Source: Rotaria sordida (lineage: Eukaryota; Rotifera; Eurotatoria; Philodinida; Philodinidae). From it: a stretch of DNA of 64,000 nucleotides. The notes beneath the pieces are model-generated. The model saw nothing but the letters and a program-made list of their open reading frames with translations. It made no database searches and was not told where the DNA came from. The stretch is from positions 1 through 64,000 of the forward strand of contig CAJNOL010000731.1 of the NCBI GenBank assembly GCA_905250125.1, written 5' to 3'. A program made the position numbers and the translations under genes. Below, one piece after another: positions 1 through 12,303 of this stretch. Numbering within the stretch: the stretch's first letter is position 1; every line of letters begins with the position of its first letter.

Positions 1-7
1 ATTTTCA

Positions 8-984
8 CAGTGGGCCAAAATCCCAGGAAAACGTCCCCCGTGCTTTAGATTCTGCGTTTATAATACTCAAGTTTCAAATTAACTTCTATTGTAATAGATA
101 GAGCCAGAAAAATGTTACAAAAGAGAAATGTTTTTATTTTGAAGTCGTTGCGGGGTAGATAAAGACAAAGAAGGAATTTATTAATTTTGAATTCTGTTCA
201 GGAATGAAATTACCTTTACCAGGCGGATTGATATTTTTTTAATGGCTTTTGAGGGGAATAACATAGAGGGCTCCGATTTTCACCGTTAGAAAGAGAAGAT
301 GAAGATGTATCAAACCACATACAAAAAGAGTTTTCGGACTGCTTTTCTAAGAGTTTTAATCTAACTTTCTAAAAGAATAGCTACCTTCTGATATGTCTGA
401 CAAAGTGATTTCCATCAAAATGCAACAAAAACAAAGATTGTTTCAATTACTTTCTTCGAAAAACGACGTGATAAGTTATACTTCAATGGCTAGAATATCC
501 TATTGGTTGCAGCTAGGAATAGAATCTTTACGCACTTTTGTGGTTCTTCGGTTGGTGGTTCTAACATACTTCTGAAAAAAATGAATACCACCATCACAGA
601 TGGCATGTTGTTTTTCTAGAAAATTTACATGAACTCTTTGGGAAGCAGTTCGAAAACTCTTTTTGTGTGTGGTGTGATATATCTTCATCTCCTCTTTCCA
701 ACGGTGAAAATCACAGCCCTCTATGTTATTCCCCTCAAAAGTCATTAAAAAAATATCAATCCGCCTGGTAAAAGTAATTTCATTCCGGAACAGAATTCAA
801 AATTAATAAATTCCTTCTTTGTCTTTATCTACCCCGCAATGACTTCAAAATAAAAACATTTCTCTTTTGTAGCATTTTTCTGGCTCTATCCATTACAATA
901 GAAGTGAATTTGAAACTTGAGTATTATAAGCGCAGAAATTAAATTTCAGAAAGAGGTAAGTTTTTTTTGGACCATCCTGTATAA
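8..984. mobile_element. Foldback (mariner-like) non-autonomous element
   Basis: Two arms of roughly 330 nt (about 49-383 and 605-941) are imperfect reverse complements: for example left ATAATACTCAAGTTTCAAAT pairs with the complement of right 906-928. The outer ends, ACAGTGGGCCAAAA near position 7 and the complement of TTTTGGACCATCCTGTA near 968-984, resemble mariner/Tc1 terminal repeats, with TA following the right end. The loop (384-604) has no transposase similarity. I read it as a long-hairpin MITE. The left boundary is approximate because the window starts there. ORFs inside it are chance reading frames. Confidence 0.75.
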
Positions 985-1611
985 TTATGCTAGTCACTAA
1001 AATTTGTGAAGTTTCTCGAAGTCAAAGCTGGAGTTACCAGAGTGGAAATTTTCTGAGTCAAAAAGTTTGACTTCATGTGGCTCGACAAGGTAGATGTTCA
1101 GAAAGAACGTTAGCTGAGTAAGTAATGCGATTGGTCACATTCGAAAGGTGACAAAAACATTGGTAATCAGTAAATAACGAATAATGATCCATTGAAATCT
1201 TTCTCATTTAGGTTTCATAAATCTTCGCATAATATTGTTCAACTCAAATTCGTAAAAAGTGTGCAGATTGAAATCATAATACGAGTCTCATGATTTAAAA
1301 AAAGTGCTCCTTACGTTGATAAAATACTTATTTAATACTTTCTTGGTTAGTTTTCACAAGTGTCGTTCAGTACTCCGACAACTATGTGCGCATATAATTT
1401 CTGTACCATAAAAATGACGTTTTGATCTTATAAATATTCTTTCTATTATTTCTTAGAGATGCTTATAATAAATGAATATATAATTATTGAATATTTTATC
1501 TTGAACACTTCATAGTTTAGTTTTAAAATTTCAACTTTTTTATTTTGTAATAGCAGAATATTTCAAATTAAACGAAATCTCTATTTATTTAGATATTTCT
1601 TTATAAATTCG
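985..1611. other. AT-rich intergenic stretch
   Basis: No gene or repeat recognised. It lies directly upstream of the ADP-ribosyltransferase-domain gene and would contain its promoter; no clear core element is visible. Confidence 0.5.
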
Positions 1612-2792
1612 ATGTGGTTAAAAGACGATTTCAAACGATATCATTATCTTGTGGTACTTCATACAATCTGCACTATAGCATTTGTTGTACGTTTCATTGT
1701 TTTATGTACGGATTTATCATCTGCTAAAAGTGATTCAATAGCTTTCCCTGTGATAATATTATTATTGGAATTAGGATCATCATTTATCACTCTTATTGGA
1801 AATTGTATCTATATTTTTCTTCGTTATCTTGGACCAATTTTATTTGAATCTGATCATGAAAAAGTTGGATGTTGTTCTCAATTATTTGCTTGGAATTTAT
1901 CAACATTAACAGTTTTCGTTGTGAATGTTATCGAGAACATCCTCAACTTGTTTTAGTAACTCGATTAAGTATTTTAATTTTATTTGAAGCGATGCGATTT
2001 ATAGCATTTATACTTGCTTGTGTATGTGCAAATAGATATGGACCAATAGGTTTAGGTTATTCGATATTGGCTGCATTTTCATTTGTTCCTGCTGTAATTT
2101 TATTAGTTGTTGAATATCTTCATCATCATCGCTTATGGTTTCATTATCGACCAGACACTTCATCGGAAGAAAAACCCCAATACATCAATGAACACAAGCG
2201 TTTCTTACCAATTGCAATGACAAATGATCAACAAACAAGTCATTGGCAAAATTCTCGATGTGACAAAGGAAAAGATTGTTTGTCACGAAATTTATATCAT
2301 GTAATTATATATCATTCAGGAAACACACGCTATCCACCTGAACAAACAAAGGATAATCAAATTGTTGTTGGATTTCATCAAACAAGTCATGCTGCTGCTT
2401 ATTCTATTGCAAAGACACAGTTGAAACCTTCGAGCAATGGATGGATCGGACCAGGTATATATTTTGCAACATCACTTAATCATACAGAATTTAAAGCCAA
2501 TCAATTTGGAGCATATATTTGTGCGAAAGTCGATTTAGGTAAAACAAAACGAATTACTCATCCTAAGGATTGGTCTTCAGGAGATCAATGTGACACAGTT
2601 TACTACGAACATCCTCATGGTGCTGATGAATTTTGTGTACAAAATGAACGACAAATTCGTTCTTGGATTATAGTCATTGATCAAGATCCAAATGTGCGTT
2701 TCTTACAAGAAAAAAATAATAAACCCCTACCATCCGGAAAATACGTTGAAGATCGATTAGAAGATATTGTTTATCAAGGATGTTGGCTTTAA
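1612..2792 (+). CDS. Multi-pass membrane protein with C-terminal PARP/Gig2-like ADP-ribosyltransferase domain
   Basis: The N-terminal half is hydrophobic with four to five membrane spans (YLVVLHTICTIAFVV, FPVIILLLELGSSFITLIG, LSILILFEAMRFIAFILA, GYSILAAFSFVPAVILLVV). The C-terminal half (about 2276-2770) resembles the PARP-like fold of Gig2-type proteins: GFHQTS (candidate NAD-binding His), GPGIYFATSLNHTEFKA (Tyr), and DEFCVQNERQIRSWII (acidic position). The reading frame changes near 1870-1956: the first frame stops at 1954-1956 and the rest is in another frame. Either an 86-nt intron (1871-1956, weak donor GTTGTT, good acceptor CTTGTTTTAG) joins 1612-1870 to 1957-2792, giving 364 codons, or there is a one-base frameshift and the gene is damaged. 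The intron model loses one hydrophobic segment. ADP-ribosyl transfer on the cytosolic side is inferred from the fold only. Confidence 0.7.
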
Positions 2793-4159
2793 CTATTCAA
2801 AAACTATTTAACTATGAAATATTTCTTTTCAAAGAAATATTAATAAACTATAAGACTTCTTTTAAATTTTTGCTAAAATCAATAAAATGCTCTTCTCATT
2901 TGTAGTGTGAATAGAAAAAATATGACTTTTTCATTGTTAAAACAAAATGATGAATCGATTTGTAGACATATCTAATAATTAATTTAGGGTTGATAACGAT
3001 TCATGCCTTCGAGATATGTTAATTAGACAAACTTTTTTCAACATAAAGGTAGCTAACTATGTTAACTTTTGAATGGATAGATACATTTTCATTTGTATTA
3101 TGTAAAGCTTCCAGAATGAAATATTTGACTGACAAAAATACCGTGAACATGATAACTTCATACTGAGCTAAACGATTTCATTAAAATTATTTTCGACAAT
3201 CAAGATTCATAAATGTCGAACGATAACTGTTAGCATTAGTTTTAGACGAAGTAATGAAGATGAAAGTGAAAGAAAAGAAAAAGAGTGAGAACATACATAT
3301 GTCGTATCGAAGTTATACCGGTCAACGAAATTATAATTTCGTCAGACAAAATTGACGAAATTACTGTAATTCAACCAAATATATAGTTATTCATGTATGC
3401 TAACGATATTAATGCTTGTAACTAAAGATAGAGATCTTTAGAATACTATACTCTGATTTAAACTGCACATAACTAAATAATTGGAACATCACTCATACTA
3501 AATTTTATTCGAGGATATTTAGCATTTTTTGTTGTGAACTTGATTATTCATTTTCCAGTAAATGCAAAACTGAAAATGAAGATAAATGAAATCCTTTAGT
3601 GAAAATAAAAGTAAAGACAAGATCATGGTAAAACACCTAGCTCAAGGAGCAGAATCTCTGCTCTGGAATGTGGTTTTATTCTAGGACAGTCACGATATGC
3701 TATATACTGCAAAAGGTAGATCCGACTGTTTAAATAAATATAATAAATCTAGAAAATGAAGCTCTTATAAAATCTCGTCGATGGCATTCTAAGGTTGAAA
3801 GTTTCTCTTACTGCTGTATTTAGTACTATTATGGAGTTTGTCTGATATGTTCGTCTGTGAGATTTGCTTCACTAGTAGAATTTATATTTGACTGATCCAT
3901 ACGTAATTCTGAGACGTAGTATTAAGATATCCAATTAGGTGAAGTCTTTGTTTGACTTAGTATGAGTTTGACTCTGGTAAGAGTTTAACTGATATTTATA
4001 TGTAGTATTTTTCTTATTAATCTAAAGTTAAGTGTTATTTAAGTCAGAGTATAGTATATATAAAACATTTATCATATGATCAAGTAATTGATAATTATTT
4101 TTTTATTTGGTTTAATTAAAGTAACTTCAATACAATATATATGACAGACAAATATAAAA
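2793..4159. other. Intergenic, no gene recognised
   Basis: AT-rich sequence downstream of the membrane ADP-ribosyltransferase gene. AATAAA-like polyadenylation signals occur at about 2841 and 2880. No ORF of coding character and no repeat seen up to the foldback element. Confidence 0.5.
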
Positions 4160-4161
4160 TA

Positions 4162-4947
4162 TAGTGCTGGCCAAAATCATAAGAACAGACTGTTTTTTAG
4201 CGTTTTCATTACTTTTTCATATACTTTTTAAAAACTTTCCATGATTTGTGTGTCTAAACAATATGCAATCAAGTGCGCTCTCTTCGACGGTGCATTCAGA
4301 TTTCCTCATTTCAAATTGAAAATTTGAGAAAATGCAAATTTATTAATGTGAAAAACTCGAAAAATGCTACTGTTCTAGCTTAGTTCTTTCACTACTAGAA
4401 CAAAAATATAGATGATTGTGCTTTTTTCACACGTGCATAAGATACGAGAGACTTTTTGTTACAAAATAAAACCTTTCTGCCAGCTCTGATAAACACTTCG
4501 TTAGAAAAATAACAAAACTTTAACGTTTAAAACACAAAAAATCCCCATTTTCAAGCCAAATTTCGTACAAAAAATACGTTTTCTTTTTAAACTGTTGTTA
4601 TTTTTCTAACGAAGTTTTCATCAGAGCTGGGCGAAAGGTTTTATTTTGTAACAAAAAGTCTCCTGTATCTGATGCACGCGTGAAAAAAGCATACTCATCT
4701 ATATTTTTGTACTGGTAGTGGAAGAACTAAGCAAGGACAGTAGCATTTTTCGAGTTTTTCACATTAATAAATTTGCATTTTCTCAAACTTACAATTTGAA
4801 ATGAGCAAATCTGAATGCACCGTCGGAGAGAACGTACTTGATTGCATATGTTTAGACACACAAATCATGGAAAGTTTTTAAAAAGTATATGAAAAAGTAA
4901 TAAAAACGCTAAAAAACAGTCTGTTCTTATAATTTTGGCTTGCACTG
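4162..4947. mobile_element. Tc1/mariner-type foldback MITE
   Basis: A 786-nt near-palindrome. Left terminus TAGTGCTGGCCAAAATCATA and right terminus (as complement) CAGTGCAAGCCAAAATTATA match Tc1-like terminal repeats, flanked by TA at 4160-4161 and 4948-4949. The arms run almost to the centre (about 4540-4580), so the whole element can form one long hairpin. Arms differ by scattered substitutions. There is no transposase, so it is non-autonomous. Confidence 0.88.
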
Positions 4948-4949
4948 TA

Positions 4950-7266
4950 TCCTTCTAATTTCAAAGCCTTGATTACATAGTATTAAACATTCAACAAGAA
5001 TACAATAATAATAAACAAATTCTATTATTGTTCATACAATATTCACAACAATTCAAACACTTGGATGCCAATGTAGTACTATCGTTATTCTCGATGAACG
5101 TTGATTTTTTTTCATTTCTATTTTGATTCAAAAATATTTATAAAGACTTCTTAAATGAACATGAATTAGCAAATGAATTGGTTATTTATGCTGATGCATA
5201 ATTATATGATAGTAAGGAAAATGCTTTTAATTTAGTTTCTTATATATTTCTGATGACATTATATGTTCTTATTTCGGTAAAACTTAATTCATCAATGCAC
5301 GTGTACAATTATGTCTACCCTTTGTTCTGATAATAACATATAATCAAGTTTTAGGAAACTATGGCAAATAAAGCCCATTATCATTATCAAAATTATACGT
5401 ATAAATTTTGTTGTCACTCTAAATCAATTCGATAAAAAAAAAGCAAAAAAAAAACTTTTAAATGAAATAAATTCTAATTGAAACACGAAACAATTAACAA
5501 AGGATTTTATATGACACCGTACTAATTGGTATACCTCTTTTTGTTTCATTTTTTTCACATATAAAGAAACAACTTTCTTTAATTAAGTAGAGCCAACAAT
5601 GATGTATTTTCTGTCGCATAATGAATTTTTCTAGCAATATTTTAAAACCGTCAAAAAGACAAAAGAAAAATCTCTTATTCTGTATCCTTATGAATTGAAA
5701 AGATTATGATTTTGATGTAGAATTATGTTAAATAAAATACATTCTTATTATCATTGGTTTTATGCATTTTATTAATTTCACATGAAAACCGTGATCTTTT
5801 CTTGATTGAAATCAAATAATGGAACTGAAATTTAATTTAGTTCTTTCTTTACTTAGATTCATTCGTATTGTTACTTTGCACGATCGATTTTGAAATGGAA
5901 CAACTTTTCATGTCTGTCGATAATTAACAACTAAGAAGAATGGATAACAACAATCAAAACTTGACATTTTTTGTATTATGAAACATGATCTAAAAGGAGT
6001 GTTGAAATATAGAGATGAATATTTGAGCCCTCCCTACGCGTCACAGACTGTATATCAATAACATCTCGTTCTAATATATAAACTACTTCCTTATTGCATT
6101 TCTCGAAAGTCAAGTAAAAGGATGATGAAGAAATGTGTTCTAAAATAGATAGAATAAAATAATTTGTCTGTAATTAGCAACAGCAGCTACACCTTGTTTC
6201 ACACTTTAATCCTGCAGAGATTGATCTAGCAGTTTTTTTTTATTGAAACAACCGAAAGATAGAATTAAACATAAGAAGTTTTCTTGAAAATTTTCTAATA
6301 TCAATTCATGAAAAGTCACTATACTATAATGACATTTTCTCAATTGGCGAAAATACATAGAAATGAAAATTCAAGAAATGCGTTCCAATAGGACTCTACT
6401 TTCGATAGTGTTGTCTGTTTCAATAATAGTTAAAAGCTTTCAGAACATATTTTAAAAAATATTCAATAAAATGTATTCAATTCTACACACTTTTAATCTA
6501 CTAACATGTTCCAGGTTTGCTTTACTTCATGTCGAAGAAAAGAAAATTATAGTGTGAGATGTTTTATATTCAATGATGAGCCAATATAGACTCGAGTAAG
6601 GGCAACGTACATCGTAAAAAAAAAAGAAAAAAAAAGACTAGTGAAAAGAATGCCGTCAACTTCTGAATCTCTTTCTTTCTATATTATATAATCTCGTGCT
6701 ACATCATAAGTAAGTCTCAACTGAATACATGAATTAATTGAAGTAATATCATCACTGAGGATGGTAATGATACGACTTCTCTAGTTTATCACAATAGTAT
6801 ATTTTATCGTCATTCAATTTTCTAAGATACATACAAATTTTTAAAGTTTAAACAAGTTTTTGTGCAAATTTCTACTACATAAGTAAATGAAGCTTGAATA
6901 TAGTACAAATAATAAATAAAATTTCTCTTTATTTTATTTTAAATGGTATTTTAATGATAATCGCAAAATAGTTTCAATAAAAGAAGCTTATTTCAACTTG
7001 TGTTTATGTTAATATAGATGAATTTTAATTAAAAAGTTGAGTAGTCTTTTATGTTTAACGGGACCATTAGTAAACGATCATGAAAAAATACTTCAGAATA
7101 AGACAACGACAGAAATAACTATTCATGATGTTTTTTCTTCAGGAAGACCATGTCAATTGTAACTTTTTAAATTAATTCTCTTTCAGATTCTTGTAGATAG
7201 CGTTTTCTTTTTTTTTCTCTTTTTCCTTACATTTCAACAGACGATATTATCTTCTCCAGAACTAAT
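4950..7266. other. Intergenic, no gene recognised
   Basis: Long AT-rich stretch with homopolymer runs. Read in both directions I find no conserved domain, no clean exon with splice sites and no terminal repeats. Confidence 0.45.
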
Positions 7267-7268
7267 TA

Positions 7269-8160
7269 ACGAGCGAAGCATCATGAATGGGTACGTTTTG
7301 CATTTCATTTTTTCGTCACTTGATTTGTTTTATTAAAAAAAAAACAAAATATACCACCAGATGCAGTATGAATAACTCTACAATTTACAAAAACAAGTTT
7401 ATTTTCTATATGCACCTTTTCTTTTTAAAATTGATAAAATTCCGTGTGATCAATTTTTGATGCTGCAAACAATCATGGTTTTTACCTTTATCACATTGGA
7501 TATTGTTGATGATAGTGTCTCATCTGTAATAATTCAAAAAATTAAAATCAGGACTATTTGGTGGGCATTTATGATTGTTAATGAATTCCACGAAATTTTC
7601 TTTACACCATGCCAACGATTCTTGATGTGTATGTGGTGTGGCATTGTCTTCTCAGACTATGAAAACGTCATCTAGCAGCTATTTACCTTCAGATTGTGCA
7701 TGTAGAAGAATAACTTCAATACAACTCTCGTGTGATAATGTTTCACCAGGTTTAAAAATAATTGGAGACGTAAGGCTATTATTAGAAGCATCTAATCATA
7801 CCATAATTCTTTTTTGATACTTAGTCGTTTGATTTATATTACATTGTTTATCTTGCAGTACAAAGGAATTCAATTGAAGGATATTTTTATCAATGAACAG
7901 AATTGTCTTCAATCGATCAGATAAAAAAGCGAATTGATTGTTTATCAAAACTATGGTATTGTTTGCAGCATTAAAAATTAATCACACAGAAATTTGTTCA
8001 TTGTGAACAAGAAAGGTGCATATGTAAAATAAGCTGTTGTTTGTAACTTGTAGAGCTGTCTAAGTTGCATCTTGTGGTATATTTGATTTTTTTTAATACA
8101 ATGAATTAAGTAATGAAAAAACGAAATGCAAAATGCGGTTATTCATTATGCCTCACTCGT
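7269..8160 (-). mobile_element. Decayed mariner element with about 200-nt inverted repeats
   Basis: Left end ACGAGCGAAGCATCATGAAT and right end (complement) ACGAGTGAGGCATAATGAAT form terminal inverted repeats preceded by TA at 7267-7268 and followed by TA at 8161-8162. Complementarity continues inward for about 200 nt (7269-7485 against about 7945-8160), including the pair TATATGCACCTTT / AAAGGTGCATATG. The middle encodes a dead transposase on the minus strand. At 892 nt it is shorter than a typical 1.3-kb mariner, so the 5' coding part is missing. Confidence 0.85.
7470..7935 (-). pseudogene. Mariner-family transposase fragment
   Basis: Minus-strand translation shows the core of a mariner-type DDE transposase: LFIDKNILQLNSFVLQDK (first catalytic Asp region), SPIIFKPGETLSHESCIEV, EDNATPHTHQESLAWCKENF (second Asp in the DNAxPH motif) and PPNSPDFNFLNYY (third motif, with Asn where the catalytic Asp of the PDLNPLDY consensus belongs). 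Stop codons interrupt it after the IMV, EGK, FIV and NYYR segments, and the N-terminal helix-turn-helix region is absent. The copy cannot make an active enzyme. Confidence 0.85.
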
Positions 8161-8162
8161 TA

Positions 8163-9084
8163 TTTGATTAAAAAAAAGCACTAAAACACACCGACACACC
8201 ATAACTTTTCTTCCTCTTCCTTTGTCTTTTTTCTTTCTGTTAAAACTACGTTAAAGATGTAAGTCGATGCATAAATCCAGAATGGTGGTTGATTTTATCC
8301 TTACTTTTTTTCTTAATTCAACGGTAACTCTGAAGCACTCAACTTATATCTTGAATTATGATTTCACAGTGCCTTGGTTGGCAAGACGTTGATAACTGGT
8401 AGGATTGATTTTCTTTTGTTATCTACATCTAATCCACTATCACATCGTAATTAAAATTGAAAAAAAAGGAAAAGAGAAAAACTATAATGTGTAGATTCTA
8501 GGACATTCCATTTTTTAGCAAAAAAAGTCTGAAGAAGACATCATTATCATTATCTGTTGAAATGTCACAAAAAAAAACAAAAAAAAAAGAATGACTATAA
8601 TATGACTATTCTTGTCCTCATTCATAGCCGATTAAGTATGCAATTTCCTGTCTCATTTCTTGTATTACATTTATTTTTCTTAGACGGTAGATACTGTAGA
8701 TCCATATCTGCCATTCACATTGATTTGATTACGATTCTGCATGTAACTGCATACAAGGTACGCATAACGCAAAATTTCAGTTGATTTTACTTTTCATTAA
8801 TTTATATATGATTTTATAGAGCTTCAACAGCTGGTTATGAATATTTTTTATTTCAATTAGGTTTCCTTTTCATCGTAAAACGCTTCAAATATTGATACCA
8901 CCGCGAATATGACCAAAATCACTTTTTCTCAAACCAACTCTTAAGTTTCTGTAATTCTTTCTCTTAATTCTCTGAAAATAGTGTTTTTTTTCTAATTCAT
9001 CATTAAAATCTGATTAGAAAAGGATTCTTTTCTTAGATTTCAAATAAATAATATAAAACATCACTGTCAATAGATGTTGACTTA
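8163..9084. other. Intergenic, no gene recognised
   Basis: AT-rich sequence between two mobile elements. The open frame at 8557-8784 has no recognisable domain and sits in poly-A-rich DNA; I treat it as chance. Confidence 0.45.
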
Positions 9085-12000
9085 TATCCATGTAACCACC
9101 AAATGCGTTATAGACGTAGCTAGATACGTTTTTGTTGCAAATCTACGCCGTTCTGACACATTTTCATATCGAAGCATGACAGACACGCATCTATTGTTTA
9201 TTTCAAATTATAACGTGTTTCACTGTTTTTTTTGAATAACTCAAGAACGCAATCAGCTATAGATCTTCGATTTTCACTAATCAATAGAGGAGCTAGGGGC
9301 ACGTCTTTTACCCCAATATTGTATAGGATGAAATCATTTTAAAGTCAGTCATCTCTGCAGAACATTACAAAAGACGTATAAAACAAGTCTATCATTCGGA
9401 TGAAATTTTGATTTTGACATGTGATCTAGATAGAGGGACTCAGATCTATAGTTCAATATATAATTCGTATGATTATCTTTCCACATCATAATGTTGATCA
9501 AATAAAATCTTCTATTTACTCGCACGAAAACTATGGATTTATTTCGATCTTTAAGCAAATTTTCTTACTTTTGGTCAAAATTTCATCTGAATGATAGACC
9601 GTTTTTATACGTTTTTTTTGCAATGTTCTGCAGAAATGACTGATTTTAAAATGATTTCATGTTATACAATATTGGAGTAAAAGACATGCCCCTAGCTTCT
9701 CTATTGTGATTGGTGGAAACCGCAGATCTCAAGCTGATTGTGTTCTTGAGTTATTCAAAAAACAGTAAAGCACATTATAATTTGAAATGGACAATAGATG
9801 CATCGATTACTGTGTTTCTTGAACACGTTTCGAGAACATTCATAGTTTCAGAACACGTTTTTAGACTAAACGCATATAAACGCATTTTAATTTTTATTCT
9901 AGAATGCATCGAAACCCACTCATGTCATCTTATATCTCTAATTATGTTTAAGAATTAAAAGAAGCTGTCTCTCTTCCAGTGAACGCTATCTGGTCGATAG
10001 AGTAGATAAAATGCGTTTCAAAAAATGTTTTTGTCAATGGATCGAATTCGTCGAAATGCGTTCGGATACATCGGTTTTCGAAACGCCGTTGGATGTATAG
10101 TTACATACAGTAGTTAAGAAAGGAGATTGGGTCTTTACGAAAATGTATCCATGAGTCCAGCGTGCTGTTTCTTCGTTGAAATATTATTGCGATTGAAGGA
10201 AATACGATGTGTCATGATATTAAGTTTAGAAGATAGTAGCTGAAAGCAAAAGATGACTTTTCTAATTCATTTGGATAAATACATGAGCATTGTATTAAAT
10301 CAGTTGAACAAGAACAAGAAGCCGAAGTATACATCTATGAATGGTTCTTTATAATACATATGCCAAGAAGGATCATTTTGACAAATATCGTTTTAAGTTC
10401 CCAATCGTTGATGAGTATCTTGTTTTCATTATTTCTGTGTTTAAGTAGTTCAGAATCACACAAATTGATCTAAGTGTATAATAAGATTCTAAGCCGTAGA
10501 CTCTATACGAAAAGGTATCTCTTTTTATTGCAATTAGAATAACTCGATGATATTCTTTTTACTGTCCATGTACTCATGCTTTCACTTCTAAAGCGTTCCT
10601 GAGCATCTATAAGCTATGCATCTTGACGCGTTTGAACGCGTCTAAAATGCAACATTTTCAGGTATATGAATTGGCTCAAAAACCAAAGCGTGCGTAAACT
10701 CGTCTATGCTGAAAACAGATTAATATGCGTTTTTCGTAGTGAAACATCTTGTGAGCAAGATTTTGAAATCTTGGAATTGGTAAATAAGATCTTATCAAGA
10801 TCTTGAAAAGATAATTCGTTTATGTATACCTTAATCGTATCAGATAAATCTATGCCTAAGATCTTTGTAAGATCTGTTCAAAGATTCTCACATGTCAAGA
10901 TCATAGAAAAGATATCAGTTGTGATTATCTTTTCTCAAGATCATGAGTAAAATTAAAAAACGACATCATTAATTTGCTTACATATTTAACTAAGTTGAAT
11001 TTGATTTAATAGATTCATTATATTAAATGACTAATTCTATCATAATTGACTGTAATTTACATATCTCTTGTTGAAAATATTAAACTGTTAACAAAACTGT
11101 ACGACTTGTTTTACATTACTTCTGAAAAGTTTTAGGATGCGCATGCAGCAAATTTTGATCTTAAATCTTTGTTATAAATGTCATCATCTTCTACCTAGGC
11201 AAACGAATAAATTCTATCAATGTGTTACTTTTATTCTCAATTATTTCATTTTATCTGAATTTTACAAGCACTTTTTCAAATAGACTTGTTAGTTTAACTT
11301 TATTGTTATTTATAACAAACAATGCATGAAAATAAAACTTCTACATTGATGCAATAAAGATGCATACAATAAAAAATTTTATTAGTTAAAAGATGAAGAA
11401 AGGTAAATAAAAAAGGAATCTTTTTAAATGAAAACCTAGTATTTTATTTTTTTCGGATATGTCAAAAAATTTTGATGTCATATGACAAAAAAGTACATAG
11501 ACAAGATTTTTTGCAAATATTTTTCTTGTAGCGACGTCAATTTTTAAGAACATTGGCTATTATAAGGTGCTAGTAGTAAGAAAAAAAGTTAATTGATACT
11601 TTTATACCATATAGTTATAAATTTATCTATTATAGAACGAGATAGTTTTTTGTAATTTCAATTTTTTTTAAATATTAAAACTTTTTATTTCTTTATTTTA
11701 ATTTTTTTCATAAATATTAATAATATATTTATCTTGATTTTTTTCTCGATAAATATATTATTTATATTTATTTCGCGAAATAAAAATAAATTAACAGCTC
11801 TATTCGCAAAGTTGTAACAAGTAATGGTCTATGAGCTAATGATACGATTGGTTCAAGTTGTCGATGGAAAAAGTACCACTCTGTTGCTCACAGGATTTGA
11901 GTGTTATATCATAGGTTGCTATCGTACGTCGATTCAATTCCGACAGTGTGACGGTTATTTTTTAATTTTTTGTCTTTTTTTTTGGGAAGATAAGTAAACG

Positions 12001-12286
12001 CGTCACAACGCATTCATCTCATAATTCTATCCAAACGCAGCAAAATTTGAAAGCACGTTGTAATTCGTCTCCAATATAGACAAGTTTACACGTTTTCAAA
12101 CGCTTCGTTGATGTTAACCAGTTGTGATGCTGTTAGATTTGGAACGACCGAAGACGCGTGTGCTAACTATAAACATATTCAAATCCCCGAAGATGTTGCA
12201 TTTTGGATGCATTTCAACGGATCAAGTTGTATAAGTTATAGACGCTCGGAGACACGTTTAAAGTCTAAAAATGGTTACATGGGTAG
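9085..12286. mobile_element. Degenerate large element with CCATGTAACCA termini (candidate)
   Basis: Left end CCATGTAACCACCAAATGCG (9088) and the complement of the right end, CCCATGTAACCATTTTTAGAC (ending about 12283), form short terminal inverted repeats. The left end aligns with CCCATGTAAACACCAGACGC at 54939 of the element at 54936-57112. Both flanks are enriched in variants of ACGCGT/GACGCG (for example 9820-10110, 10615-10740, 11995-12265), as in that better preserved element. No ORF in the interior looks like a transposase. A foldback sits inside near the left end. Boundaries and unity of the element are inferred. Confidence 0.5.
9187..9803. repeat. Foldback inverted repeat inside the 9-12 kb element
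   Basis: Left arm about 9187-9410 begins CGCATCTATTGTTTATTTCA; right arm about 9578-9803 is its complement, ending TGAAATGGACAATAGATGC. Intermediate blocks such as AGGAGCTAGGGGCACGTCTT pair with AAGACATGCCCCTAGCTTCT. The central 165 nt is unpaired. Open frames across both arms are not genes. Confidence 0.85.
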
Positions 12287-12303
12287 CATGTATTTAGAGG
12301 AAT

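Noticed and set aside
1871..1956. Programmed frameshift in the membrane ADP-ribosyltransferase gene
   Set aside because: No slippery heptamer or downstream structure is evident; an intron or an indel explains the frame change more simply.
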